From: Adiantum capillus-veneris
Lineage: Eukaryota; Streptophyta; Polypodiopsida; Polypodiales; Pteridaceae
DNA length: 64,000 nt
NCBI GenBank assembly: GCA_014529385.2
Contig: CM043961.1
Location: 9,798,978 to 9,862,977 of the forward strand
Direction of reading: 5' to 3'
In this document: piece by piece, positions 22,101 through 31,258 of the stretch
Position numbering within the stretch: the first letter of the stretch is position 1
Layout: each line of letters starts with the position of its first letter
Notes under the pieces: generated by a model
Told to the model about the DNA's origin: nothing
Database searches by the model: none
Seen by the model: only the letters and a program-made list of their open reading frames with translations
Made by a program: the position numbers and the translations under genes

Positions 22101-24201
22101 GGATCCTGCAAAAGTTGAAGCGATCAAGTCATGGCCAAATTTGAAGACGGTGCATGATGTCCGAAGCTTCTTGGGACTATGCTCCTATTACAGAAGGTTT
22201 ATCCGAAATTTCGCTGAGATTGCTTCACCTTTACATGCTCTTCAAAAGAAGGCAGTCACCTTTAGATGGACACAAAAAGAGATTTTAGCTTTTAATCTCT
22301 TAAAGGAAAAGATGACTTCGGATCCAGTCATTGTGTTGCCAGATCTTAGGAAGTCATTTGTGGTCCAGTGTGATGCCTGCGGTAGTAGCATTGGTGCTGT
22401 GCTAATGCAAGATGGCAGGGTAGTAGCCTATGAGAGCAGAATTTTGCAAGGGCCAGAGATGACCATGCAGGTCTATGAGAAAGAGTTACTGGCTGTGATT
22501 CATGCGCTCTTAAGTTGGAAACACTACCTGCTAGGTGCAGACTTTGTTGTCCAAACGGACCATCAGACCTTGCGATACTTCTTGACACAGACAAAGTTAT
22601 CTGAGAAGCATATGCGATGGGCAAATATCTTGTCCATGTTCCATTTTCAGATTGTGCATGTGGAAGGCAAGAAGAACGTTGTGGCTGATGCCTTGTCAAG
22701 GAAGCCACAAATTTCAGCTGTGTCGATTCCTTATCATCATGAACTTGATGATATGAGAGAACAGTATGCAAATGATGAAGATTTTGCAAGGGTCTTCGAG
22801 CAACTAATGGATGGACAACGTCATGAACACTATCTTCTTAAAGACGGGTTCATGATGATGCATGGCAGATTGTGTGTCACAAAGCCATTGCGACGCAAAG
22901 TTATGGAAGAGAGTCATGTCCCACCGTATGCAGGGCATCGTGGTATCGATGCTACAGTTAAAGCGGTTGAGACATTCTTCTATTGGCCTACATTGAGAAG
23001 GGATGTGGATGCCTTTGTGCGAGAATGCCTAATATGCCAAAAGGTCAAGTTTGACAGGCAAAAGGCACCAGGGTTATTGCAACCACTACCTATTCCAGAT
23101 AAACCATGGGAAAGTATTGCTATGGATTTTATCTTTGATCTTCCAAGAACGCAGACAGGAAATGATGGTATTTGGACCATTATTTGCAGATTCAGCAAAC
23201 AGGCTCATTTTATTCCTGTCAGGAAGAAGATAAAGCCAGATCAGATGGCACGCTTGTTTATGAGCAATATTTTCAAGTATCATGGCATGCCACAGTCGAT
23301 TATTAGCGACCGTGATCCACGCATGACTAGTTTGTTCTGGAAAGGCTTGTTTGAGAATATGGGTACCACGCTCAAATTCTCTTCGTCATTTCATCCTCAA
23401 ACAGATGGACAGTCAGAAGAGGCAAATTCTACTGTCCTAGATCTGCTGAAGTGCTATGTGTCAGAGCATAAAGGAAAGTGGGAGCAGTATTTGCCATTGG
23501 TGGAGTATGCATACAATAATACAGTGCATTCATCAACTGGCAAGGCACCCTTTGAGATAGTTGAAGGTGGCAAGAAAGTTCCTCCCATACTGCATACAAA
23601 GGACAAGATATTTGAAGCAGATAAGTATGTTCAAGACATGGATGAAATGTACAAGAAGGTCAAAGTGGCCTTAGAAAGGACTCAGGCAAAGCAAAAGAAA
23701 GCAGCTGATCGTCACCGTCGTGAAGTGGTATATTCACTTGGTGATTGGGTGCTTTTACGCTTTGAAAAGGCAAGGTTAAAGAAGATGAAGGGCAAGGAAA
23801 GAGTGTTTCCAAAGCTCAGCATGCGTTACTATGGGCCTTTTCAAGTGTGCGACATAATCAGTGATGTTGCATATAGGCTGAAATTGCCTGACAGTTGGAA
23901 GATTCACAATGCGTTTCATGTGAGTCTTCTCAGACCCTATGTGGGTGATGTGCCAGAAGATATACCAGCTGAAGATCAGCCGGAAGTCGAGGAACTTGAC
24001 GAGATCTTGCTCCCTGAACAGATTTTGGCACACAAAGAAAGGAAAGTGAAAGGCAAGGTTGCTAGGCGTTACTTGGTAAAGTTCAGAAACTATCCACCAA
24101 TGGATGCTAAGTGGATGGAAGAAGGTGAACTTGCAGAGTCACCAACTGTGTTATCACTTTACCTGGAAGCCTTCGATTTGCAACCTACCTTGACCCCTTG
24201 A
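19138..24201 (+). CDS. gag-pol polyprotein of the nested chromovirus, 1,687 aa
   Basis: I take ATG at 19138 (MADRPDDVTEEVSS) as the start; the frame opens 20 codons earlier but only with a TTG. Domains by residue: Gln/Met/Pro-rich N-terminus 1-275; gag domain about 280-425; CCHC knuckle 520-533 (C-x2-C-x4-H-x4-C); aspartic protease around D590 with the unusual triad Asp-Pro-Gly; RT about 800-985 with FFDD at 930-933; RNase H with D1079, E1116, D1141; integrase HHCC 1260/1267/1297/1300 and D1330-D1391-E1427 (D,D35E); GPY/F-like region; chromodomain from about 1628 (ILAHKERKVKGKVARRYLVK...). Gag and pol share one frame with no stop or shift. It makes particle proteins, copies the RNA and integrates it; the chromodomain probably guides insertion to marked chromatin. 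All catalytic residues listed are present. Confidence 0.97.
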   Translation: MADRPDDVTEEVSSSQGQQTHEVGESSRPPQTDDDIFRTQLATAVAMFTQVMQNPRFLAFLQPPVPSQQVGSLDHIQKPVKARAQVIHTAQSMETPVHLTENMQSPQPMPKVQEQVAEMPVFQAVPIQPATFQQPIAGSNGQGSNLQAMQQVFPPPSVHPGYFGGGSVFQSMAGHAPGNQFYTPGTVFAGAQTMMPNPMYSVMGMQPGFQSTQGQFGMPQASFGMAGITNQQPNMAFPGQVNSGQGLQMNLNSVPMFQSLPYDNLTPLERPTPYKEGGKGVSFTTFTGFDDRKKALSFLQQFDKAYAGGNFTEASKVRKAATFLTGNAGQWWTTLLLQGQAPSTWIYFKQIFAAAWLSDDFEADVMTEWHQLNAATCRNLDDYNRKFWKALLPVTSYRFVPLTEQIEKYCCGLPKGLRKYCTKTKVTTLTQLIEVANTGNGLLKGEDCEFNTGVKAGSGKKNSAKKHVPNEAPKGTQESANAGKDKATAESEKGPAKKWKRRFPRKSEEQKKVLRTENKCFICEQPGHIAYNCPTKKRPADSEDKEDRKGKKPMAGLVPDMVGDKPNSDASELCRAWGKVRDQTVLIFFDPGAKANFISPELASKLGIRPEEMGYTAEAGLACPGHTEAVTPIIGKLRLHIQSYVDAEEFYIMPLDGCDVLLGIPWLFRVQGIMDAYNKKITVQSRGKTHILDVKLKGESIPTVSASAITSVMKKHLSAYLVFAREVSDCDESNLSVLDKERSMFLQQYSDCFSDSLPSQLPPERPEDHAIDLVPGCSPPNKPPYRVSAAQQKEIMGQVQELLEKGLIQPSSSPFCSPVLLVQKKDGSWRMCIDYRALNKNTIKNRFPIPRIDDIMDKLEGAAMFSRIDLKSGYHQIRIRSEDVHKTAFRTTFGLYEFLVMPFGLTNAPATFNRMMDRIFRPHQQFVGTFFDDMIVYSKNEEEHRHHLAIVFKELRSHRLLINAKKSEFFLEEIHFLGHIVSKDGVRMDPAKVEAIKSWPNLKTVHDVRSFLGLCSYYRRFIRNFAEIASPLHALQKKAVTFRWTQKEILAFNLLKEKMTSDPVIVLPDLRKSFVVQCDACGSSIGAVLMQDGRVVAYESRILQGPEMTMQVYEKELLAVIHALLSWKHYLLGADFVVQTDHQTLRYFLTQTKLSEKHMRWANILSMFHFQIVHVEGKKNVVADALSRKPQISAVSIPYHHELDDMREQYANDEDFARVFEQLMDGQRHEHYLLKDGFMMMHGRLCVTKPLRRKVMEESHVPPYAGHRGIDATVKAVETFFYWPTLRRDVDAFVRECLICQKVKFDRQKAPGLLQPLPIPDKPWESIAMDFIFDLPRTQTGNDGIWTIICRFSKQAHFIPVRKKIKPDQMARLFMSNIFKYHGMPQSIISDRDPRMTSLFWKGLFENMGTTLKFSSSFHPQTDGQSEEANSTVLDLLKCYVSEHKGKWEQYLPLVEYAYNNTVHSSTGKAPFEIVEGGKKVPPILHTKDKIFEADKYVQDMDEMYKKVKVALERTQAKQKKAADRHRREVVYSLGDWVLLRFEKARLKKMKGKERVFPKLSMRYYGPFQVCDIISDVAYRLKLPDSWKIHNAFHVSLLRPYVGDVPEDIPAEDQPEVEELDEILLPEQILAHKERKVKGKVARRYLVKFRNYPPMDAKWMEEGELAESPTVLSLYLEAFDLQPTLTP

Positions 24202-24762
24202 GTTTCAAAGCTACATGGATTGTCAGTGTGACAATGGCTTCTGAAACAAATGATGTACATGGTATTTAAAGTGAGCTCAAATGAAATACCTGTTACATGA
24301 ATGTTAGAGCTGTACAGATTGTCAGTTTGGCAATTGCTCTTATGGAATGTCCAAAAGTTTGGTTAGTGCTATAGAAGTGAGTATTTCTTGTCAGTTTGTC
24401 AAGGATACAATGATTGCTTCTATTCAGGAGTACATGTGTAACTGCATTCTTAAACTGTCGGTTTGGGTATGCTCGAAAGTGTTACAGGATCCAACGTGTA
24501 CTATAAGACAGTGGCAAAATGTGCAGCTACCATTTTGTCATTGGAAAGTTAGTGACTCAAAGCAATGGCAGAGTGCGAAGCTACCACTATGTCATTGGGA
24601 CAGGGTTCACACGCAGGCAATACATGAGTCAACAAGGTGTTGAATACACCAGGGTTGACAATGAGCATGTATGTGTCGTATATGTGTCGACAGGTGTTGA
24701 ATACATCAGTGTTGACAGTAAGCATGTACGACATAGATGCAAACGAGGACGTTTGAGATTTC
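24202..24762 (+). other. 3' untranslated region with degenerate repeats
   Basis: There is no ORF of note. It holds short imperfect repeats: ATTGTCAGTGTGACAATGG-like units near 24218, 24318 and 24390; GCTACCATTTTGTCATTGG-like units near 24526 and 24579; and GGTGTTGAATACACCAGGG-like units near 24637 and 24692. These inverted/direct units could fold. Confidence 0.6.
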
Positions 24763-24772
24763 AGGAGGGGGG
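24763..24772 (+). other. polypurine tract of the nested element
   Basis: AGGAGGGGGG, two bases (TA) before the 3' LTR TG. It is the primer for plus-strand DNA synthesis. Confidence 0.85.
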
Positions 24773-24774
24773 TA

Positions 24775-26250
24775 TGTCACCAGCGTGTGACTACTATCTA
24801 TCTTTTTTGTTGATTTCTTTCTTATTATCTATTTACTTTCACTTTTTGGAAACACCCCTCGGGAAATCTAACTGCCCTGCATTGCATAGCTAGTGTGGAA
24901 CTGTCCAGAGGGAGTCCAGGCCTGAGGGCAAGAGAGCACTAAGTTGGACAAGGACTATGGTTAGCCAAGTGGGGTCATTGACTAGCCAAAGTGGAATCCT
25001 TTGCTACAGAGGCTACATTTCAGTTTTGGATGTGGCCACAGTGTACAAAGAGGGTCGGATGACCTAGAAAGATACAATGGCAGCATCTCCTAAAATTTAG
25101 GGAACTGCTATTTTGGGACCTGAAAATGTCTTCGCGTCATTACGTGCAGTTTGACATGGGGATCATTTTGTTACTCTGTGGCCAAGTCAACAGAGGCTGC
25201 AGGTGAGATATTTTTAGACCCGAGGGTCTAAAGCGGGAAAATGCACAAATGAGTGACACTTGGCACTCTGAGGCCAGTTTACTACTTATAGAGAAGGCAA
25301 AAACGTGATTTATAGCTGGGAGGCTCATTTTGCAAGTCTCTGTCACAGGTTAAGAGCTATGGAGTGCTTGCTTTCCCTCTTATGCACAGTGCGGTGCCAG
25401 GAGTGATGCCCTGCACGCTACGCACTGCCCTCTCTCTCCCCTTTGGCAGTATGTTATGCCCCTCTAGTGGGCTCTTCATTTGACCAATGTACAATTGTGT
25501 GGGTTCATGCGCGATTGCCGAGGCAAGAGCCTCTTGCACAGGTACTGGATTAGCTAGCGGCTAATCCCCCCGCAGGTACAGGTGAATTCGGAGAGGTTTC
25601 ACGCCAGAAATCTCGTCCGATTCAAAGGGCAAGTAGCCCTACAGGTGCGGGAGCTCGAGGACTTGCTAGGGATGCGACCGGCACGCGAAACGGAGCCCGA
25701 AACAGTGAATTACAGCCTGCTGTGTATTTTTGCAGGTTTAGGGTTTTGGCCCTAAACGGACCCTAATACCCCCAGGAGGTTCGGGGACGCAAGGGGACCG
25801 CTGTACAGGCGATCTGGCGTATTTTCAGGGCTGAAAACAGAGAATTCAGCGTGCTGCAGATTCTCGCCAGGTTTTGCAAAGTGCCCGTATGCGTCGGGAA
25901 AGTCAGTCAATGCGTGGGAATACTGACCGTGAAAGGTTCTAGTACAGTTATGCTGCCGAAATCGGGCTGGAACAGTGGAAATTCAGCCGAGTTTGTGCGG
26001 GGCAGCTTGTAGGAACCACAGCGTTTATTCCCTCTTTTGAACAATAAAGAAATACCGAAAGGGGCGCCTAAGTTAGGGGCCAATCTGGTGTCCGTCTACT
26101 CATACAGGTGCAATCTAGCAGCCTGTATCCCTCTCCCCTTTGTTGTGTCTTGAAAGTACAGGTAAAATAGACGACTAATAATGGGTGAAAGCTAAATCAA
26201 GGTTTAAAGTAAAGTCTACCGCCCTTTTTGGATTGAACAGGCCGGTTTCA
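24775..26250 (+). repeat. 3' LTR of the nested chromovirus
   Basis: 1,476 bp, matching 17555-19030 by eye over its whole length. Ends GGCCGGTTTCA, then the GCGGC duplication. Confidence 0.95.
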
Positions 26251-26255
26251 GCGGC

Positions 26256-27880
26256 ACTACCTACTCGAAGCGGATTTTACTGTCTTTATAGACCATCAGA
26301 GTTTGCACTACTACTTGTCACAGAAGCAGCTATCGGAAAAGCAGATGCGGTGGGCGAACATCTTGTCACAGTTTCACTTCCAGATTGTCCATGTTCGGGG
26401 GCAGAAGAATTTGGTGGCAGATGCTTTGTCTCGAAAGCCGTTGGTTCTGGCTATTTCCGCGATACATCATAGGAGCTTCGAGGATATGGTCGACCACTAT
26501 GCCACAGATCCAAATTTTGCAGACGTTTTCACATGGATACGAGATGGGGAGACAGTAGCAGGATATTCCATTCGGGATGGCTACTTGATGAGGAAAACCA
26601 TGTTGTGCGTTACACAGCCGTTGAGGGAAAAGGTTATGACTGAATGCCACTGTCCGCCTTTTAGGGTCATCGCAGCATTGCTACCACCATGAAAGGGATA
26701 GAGAGATACTTCTTTTGCCCGAGACTCAAGAAGGATGTGGAAGAGTTTGTGCGAAGTTGCTTGGTATGCCAAAAGGTCAAGTTTGACAGGCATAAAGCAC
26801 AGGGATTGTTACAGCCTCTGCCCATACCCACCCGCCCCTGGGAAAGTATTGCAATGGATTTCATTTTTGATCTCCCGAGAACACAGAGTGGTGACGATGG
26901 TATATGGACTGTTATTGACAAGTTTAGCAAGCACGCTTAAAGAAAACAGTCAAGCCGGATCACTTAGCGAGACTGTTTGTGGCCCAGATTTTCAGATTAC
27001 ATGGCATGCCTGAGACGATTGTCTCTGATAGGGACCCCAGATTTACGAGTTTGTTTTGGAAGGCAATTTGGGAGAACATTGGCACGCGGTTGCAGTTTTC
27101 GTCATCGTTCCACCCACAGACTGATGGGCAATCTGAGATTGCCAATTCAGTGGTTTTAGATTTATTGAAGTCTTACATCTCACATCAGAAGACTCAATGG
27201 GAAAAGTATCTACCTTTGGTGGAATTTGCCTACAATAACACGATACACTCTTCGACGGGGAAGGCGCCATTTGAGATTGTTAAAGGTGCTGCGAAGGTTC
27301 CACCCTTCCTAAGCACAACAGATAAGATTTTTGAAGTGATGAGTACACGCAGGACTTAGATACGGCGAGGCTTTGCAGAAATCTCAAGAACGACAGAAAA
27401 AGGTAGCGGATCGCCATCGTCGCAATTTGAAATTGAAGGAGGATGATTGGATTCTCTTACATTTTGAGAAGACACGCCTGAGAAAGAAGAAGGGAAAGGA
27501 GAGGCTTTTTCCAAAGCTTAGTATGAGGTACTTTCCAGATCTCTGAAAAGATCAATGATGTCTCCTTCCGACTGAAACTGCCCGACACTTGGAGGATTCA
27601 CAATGCATTTCATGTGAGTCTCTTGAAACCTTTCAAAGGTCATGTGTCTGATGATGGGGAGCCCGATGAGCAACCTTGAGTGGAGGAAAACGAGGAGATC
27701 CTTGTTCCTGAACAGATTTTGGCACATAAGGACATAAAGAATAAGGGTAAAGTAAGAAGGTGGTTCTTGGTTAAGTTCAAGAACTATCCTGCATTGGATG
27801 CGAAGTGGATGGAGAAGGAGGACCTAGCAGATACTCCTTAAATTGTGAAACTTTACCTTGAAGCTTTTGGTTTAGCATAG
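26256..27880 (+). pseudogene. RNase H-integrase-chromodomain of the outer chromovirus (3' part)
   Basis: Resumes with HYLLEADFTVFIDHQS and QKNLVADALSRKP (RNase H end). The integrase zinc region is frame-shifted near 26665. The core has WESIAMDFIFDLPR, a stop at 26938, then VSDRDPRFTS and PQTDGQSEIANS. Further stops fall at about 27357 and 27678. The end is a chromodomain-like NKGKVRRWFLVKFKNYP ... DAKWMEKEDLAD, then TAA and TAG by 27880. It is closely related to, but distinct from, the nested element. Confidence 0.88.
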
Positions 27881-28452
27881 TTTACTCTAAATGGAACCCA
27901 AAATTCAGCTTGGCCGCAGATTTGATGCAGTGGGATGCACAAGAGGGGAGTTACTCCACTCCTTTGTCAACAGATGCCTTGATTTTTAGAATACTAAAGT
28001 CACTAATGTCTCTTTGAGCTTCAGGGATACTAAGAGCTAACAATATTTTGTTGTATGAATTTATGAAATGGAATGGAATTCCTGAATATGATACTGATTA
28101 GTTCTTGACTTGTTTTAAGTGCAGGAACTGATCGACCAAATGACTGCAACATTTTGGTCTAAATGGTCTCGAATAGACATAGTTGCAATAGGGGTTGGTC
28201 AATCGGGCATCAATGAGGTCCCGACTGGATCTAGATGCGATTGCTAGCTACATTGCCGAAAAATCATGGTCTAAGATCCAAATGAATGTTGAATGTCCTG
28301 TGATGTCTAGTGATGTCGTGTGATGTGACTGTCAATTGGTACATGTGCTAGATGTGTGTTCCTAGTACGTAGGTACTAACAATCAGTGTCTGCTAAGACG
28401 ATTTATGGTCTCTATCTGTTTTGCAGGCGTAATCGAGGGCGATTACAATGCT
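27881..28452 (+). other. 3' untranslated region of the outer chromovirus
   Basis: Non-coding, between the end of pol and the polypurine tract. No feature recognised. Confidence 0.5.
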
Positions 28453-28465
28453 TTCAAGAGGGGGG
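28453..28465 (+). other. polypurine tract of the outer element
   Basis: CAAGAGGGGGG followed by TA and the LTR start TGTCACA. Confidence 0.8.
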
Positions 28466-28467
28466 TA

Positions 28468-29133
28468 TGTCACAAAGTGATGACATGGCTGCCCGCTGCT
28501 GGAAACCCTAATTGCAGAAACCCTAACCCTAACCCTAATTTTCTGAAACCCTAACCTAATTTTCAAAAACCCGAAACCCTAATTTGCTGGCTGTTGCGTA
28601 CGGAAAAGCTCACACGTGGCTGAACGGAATTTCCGGGATTCGCGGCACAAATTGCGGGATTTTGTCTGGCAGCTTTTGGGCGATGTTTTTACACTTTTTG
28701 CTGGCTGCTTTTCCCTACGCTTTGAGAGAGAGAAAAAGGCCCTCTGCTTTATTTTGGCGAGAGAGAGAGAGAGAGAGAGAGAGAGAACTTCTGCTTTATT
28801 TTTACAAAGCTTTTGAGCTTTTGATTTTCAGCTTTTGGAGCTATGCTTTTGGCATCCCTTGTAACCTTTAAATACGCAGGTTGGCCTCTCACAACTCAGA
28901 GCATCTGGACGTAGAGTCTGAGTGTGAGCGCCTGCCCGCACTCTTGTACTTTGAACTCAGATTAATAACAAAAAGAAATACCGAAAGGGGCGCCAGTCTT
29001 TGGGGCCAATATCTCTAGGCACAGAACTCTGCCGGGCCAGTGTTGAATCAATTGTGAAATATGAACTGTTTTGAAGTGGTTATTTGGTGTTGTCGTGGTA
29101 GATTCTTGACTTGGAGTGTCCAAGTCTGATACA
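28468..29133 (+). repeat. 3' LTR of the outer chromovirus
   Basis: 666 bp, TGTCACAAAGTGATGACATG to AAGTCTGATACA. It has telo-box repeats (28503-28583), a GA run (about 28757-28787), TTTAAATACGC (TATA-like, 28867) and AAAGAAATACCGAAAGGGGC plus hairpin GCCA/TTGGGGC near 28990-29010. It has diverged from the 5' copy. Confidence 0.85.
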
Positions 29134-29199
29134 CTGCCCATCGTCTCAAGGAATCACGGCGGTGCTCCTCTACTGGCCCCGAGGAGTAGGCTGAAGATC

Positions 29200-29345
29200 C
29201 CACACACTACGAGTGTGAACTAAATCCAAATATCACTTAAAAGTACATCCACGGAAGTGGAAGGTTGACCACCAACGACATGCCAGAATCTATCCTTCCA
29301 AATCATCCACAAGGTGACTACAATTACATTAGCAAAAACCATATT
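29200..29345 (-). pseudogene. possible LINE reverse-transcriptase C-terminal scrap
   Basis: Minus-strand translation contains VVTLWMIWKDRFWHVVGGQ and SVDVLLSDIW. This resembles the IIWAIWKERN region that ends many plant LINE ORF2 proteins. It is short and stops soon after. Weak evidence. Confidence 0.22.
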
Positions 29346-29530
29346 GGGGGATGAGACTCAAAAGCATGTATAGTATCTGACAACATATCCAATGTGCCCC
29401 ATCCGTAGTAGGAATCCGTCAACTGAAAAGCAAACCATATTGGGGGATGAGACTCAAAAGCATGTATAGTATCTGACAACATATCCAATGTGCCCCATCC
29501 GTAGTAGGAATCCGTCAACTGAAAAGCAAA
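29337..29530. repeat. 96-bp perfect tandem duplication
   Basis: The block starting AACCATATTGGGGGATGAG (29337) is repeated with a 96-bp period from about 29433. Ninety-six is a multiple of three, so a minus-strand frame (29324-29599) simply repeats 32 codons. No homology is recognised for that frame. Confidence 0.9.
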
Positions 29531-31258
29531 ATCCTCTCCCTCCCCCTCAAAGTAAGGTGAGAACCCGGAAATTGTAACTGCCAACAAACCGAACCCCAAG
29601 AGACAAAACCTTGTAATGCCTATGGTCGATAGACCAACGAGGCATTCATCATAGTAAGAGCTTCATAACAAATTAGGAGTAAATGGGTTAGAGAGAATGT
29701 ACTCAATGAAATGAAAATGGACTTGCTTGAATGATTAGAATAAGAGAGCAATTATTAGTTAAGCATGGTGGCCTTATATAGGCTCAATGGTGGAAAGTGG
29801 AAATTAAGGCAAGAGAGAGATGCACCACAAGTGGCGCAAGTAACATGTGGGGGGGCCTACAACATGTAGCTTGTGGCTTTAAAGTGTAGTATGTGTGCAT
29901 GGAATGAGAAGCATGTGTTAGGGATTCCTATGTAGGAGGTTGTATCTATGCACATAGGGGTGCATGTTTGTATGCTTGGCTTTAGGGATTGCTCATGTAT
30001 CGAGTGTAAGCTAAAAGGCTTACCTCAACAAACCTGCGCAAACACCCACCCAACATTGGAGGCCACAAACTGCACGCCAAACCATGTGTGCATGCACGCA
30101 AACCTGAAAGCAATGGCTAATAGTCGCATCTACATGTAAGGTGCAGCACACACCAGTCTGATCAAAGCCAACATTGCCAGCCCATGTCCCCACTGGCAAA
30201 CCAGCATGGACGATGCATCAACCACATGAAGTAGAGTATAAAGCAGCTGATCCGCAAATCCCAGAAGAAGGACTAAAATCTGTACATGAACGCATGAGAT
30301 AGGCCAGCATCCAGCCAAGACTTCAATTCTGTACAGCGACACTCCAAACTCTGTTGCTGCAATAGAATATGCCAACCAATGCAAGCAGAATACTCCAAAA
30401 AGGAGACTCTATGATGCTAATCTGCAACTGAGGGCCAGCACCACTCCTAAGGGTCCCATGATAACCGTAAGAGAGGCCTGCTCTCCCAAATCCATAATAA
30501 CCATGAGTCGACATCATCGGATGAGGGACCAGGGTCCACTAAACGCCGTTTGTCAACTACACAAATAGGATTCCAGCCAGTCTAGGCGCAGTAGCCCTCA
30601 GACAGACTGGTAACAAACAACAGTGCATAAGTACCCTCTTATCATTGACTCTATATCAACTGCAAACAGTATGCAACCATGGCCATCACCTAGGGGAGGG
30701 AGTATGACTGGCATCAAGCATAACCCACCATCCCATCACGAGTAGGCAGATCAGCAATGCCTTTGCATCATCTCACATGCCAAGAAAGGGGAAGAGCATC
30801 GTCAATCTCTACAATCCAAGTATGTGTCCCTCTGTGCAGATTAAACTCATCAGCAATGAACTGTGCATCTAAACACAACGAACTGTGCATCTGAACATGA
30901 TGACATGACCACTCAGTAAAGGATGTTGCAGCTCTCTATCCCGGCCAGGTCAATCAATATGAGTACGCACCCCCAACTGGGACCCCTTGGAATCCTGAAC
31001 ACAGGTTCCAGACCAATGGCTGACGCTCAAACTCCTCGCAAATAAGTCTCTACTTTATAGAGAAAAACTCTCAGAATTCACATGCGTCCATAAAATGAAT
31101 AAGTCTCTACAGGAATCTCTCAAAATTCACGCAAGTGCATACAATAAATCTATCTTTACATGTGTGGCTTTGCTCATTGACTTGTGTCATAAATGCAGAT
31201 TTTCAAGCGTAATTGAAATGATAGTTTGCTGCTTTTAACTTGAAGAAATTCAATTTAC

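Larger units (their letters stand above)
17555..26250 (+). mobile_element. intact nested chromovirus (Ty3/gypsy), 8,696 bp
   Basis: Both LTRs are exactly 1,476 bp and I see no difference between them at a constant offset of 7,220. Flanks are a perfect GCGGC duplication (17550-17554 and 26251-26255). Primer site, a single uninterrupted gag-pol ORF and polypurine tract are all present. This is the structure of a very recent, potentially active insertion. Removing it and one GCGGC copy rejoins the host element's RNase H in frame (QWR then HYLLEADF). Confidence 0.97.
13614..29133 (+). mobile_element. decayed chromovirus (Ty3/gypsy) carrying a nested element
   Basis: The 5' LTR 13614-14287 and 3' LTR 28468-29133 bracket a gag-pol with a C-terminal chromodomain. 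Flanks GTGCC (13609-13613) and CTGCC (29134-29138) are a one-mismatch target-site duplication. Without the nested 8.7-kb insert and its duplicated bases the element is about 6.8 kb. Numerous stops and frameshifts, loss of RT residues and the insertion itself make it non-functional. Confidence 0.9.
29134..31258. other. anonymous sequence between chromovirus and TOL gene
   Basis: No confident gene. If the TOL gene continues (GAT domain and C-terminal tail expected), its next exons should lie here or beyond the chromovirus. I could not identify them. Contains the 96-bp tandem duplication and a weak LINE-like scrap. Confidence 0.4.

Noticed and set aside
22346-22789. 147-codon minus-strand ORF within gag-pol
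   Set aside because: Antisense shadow of the RNase H region of the intact chromovirus.
30323-30517. Minus-strand Gly/Tyr-rich ORF as the TOL C-terminus
   Set aside because: No GAT domain or splice evidence links it to the VHS exons, and the frame closes quickly.
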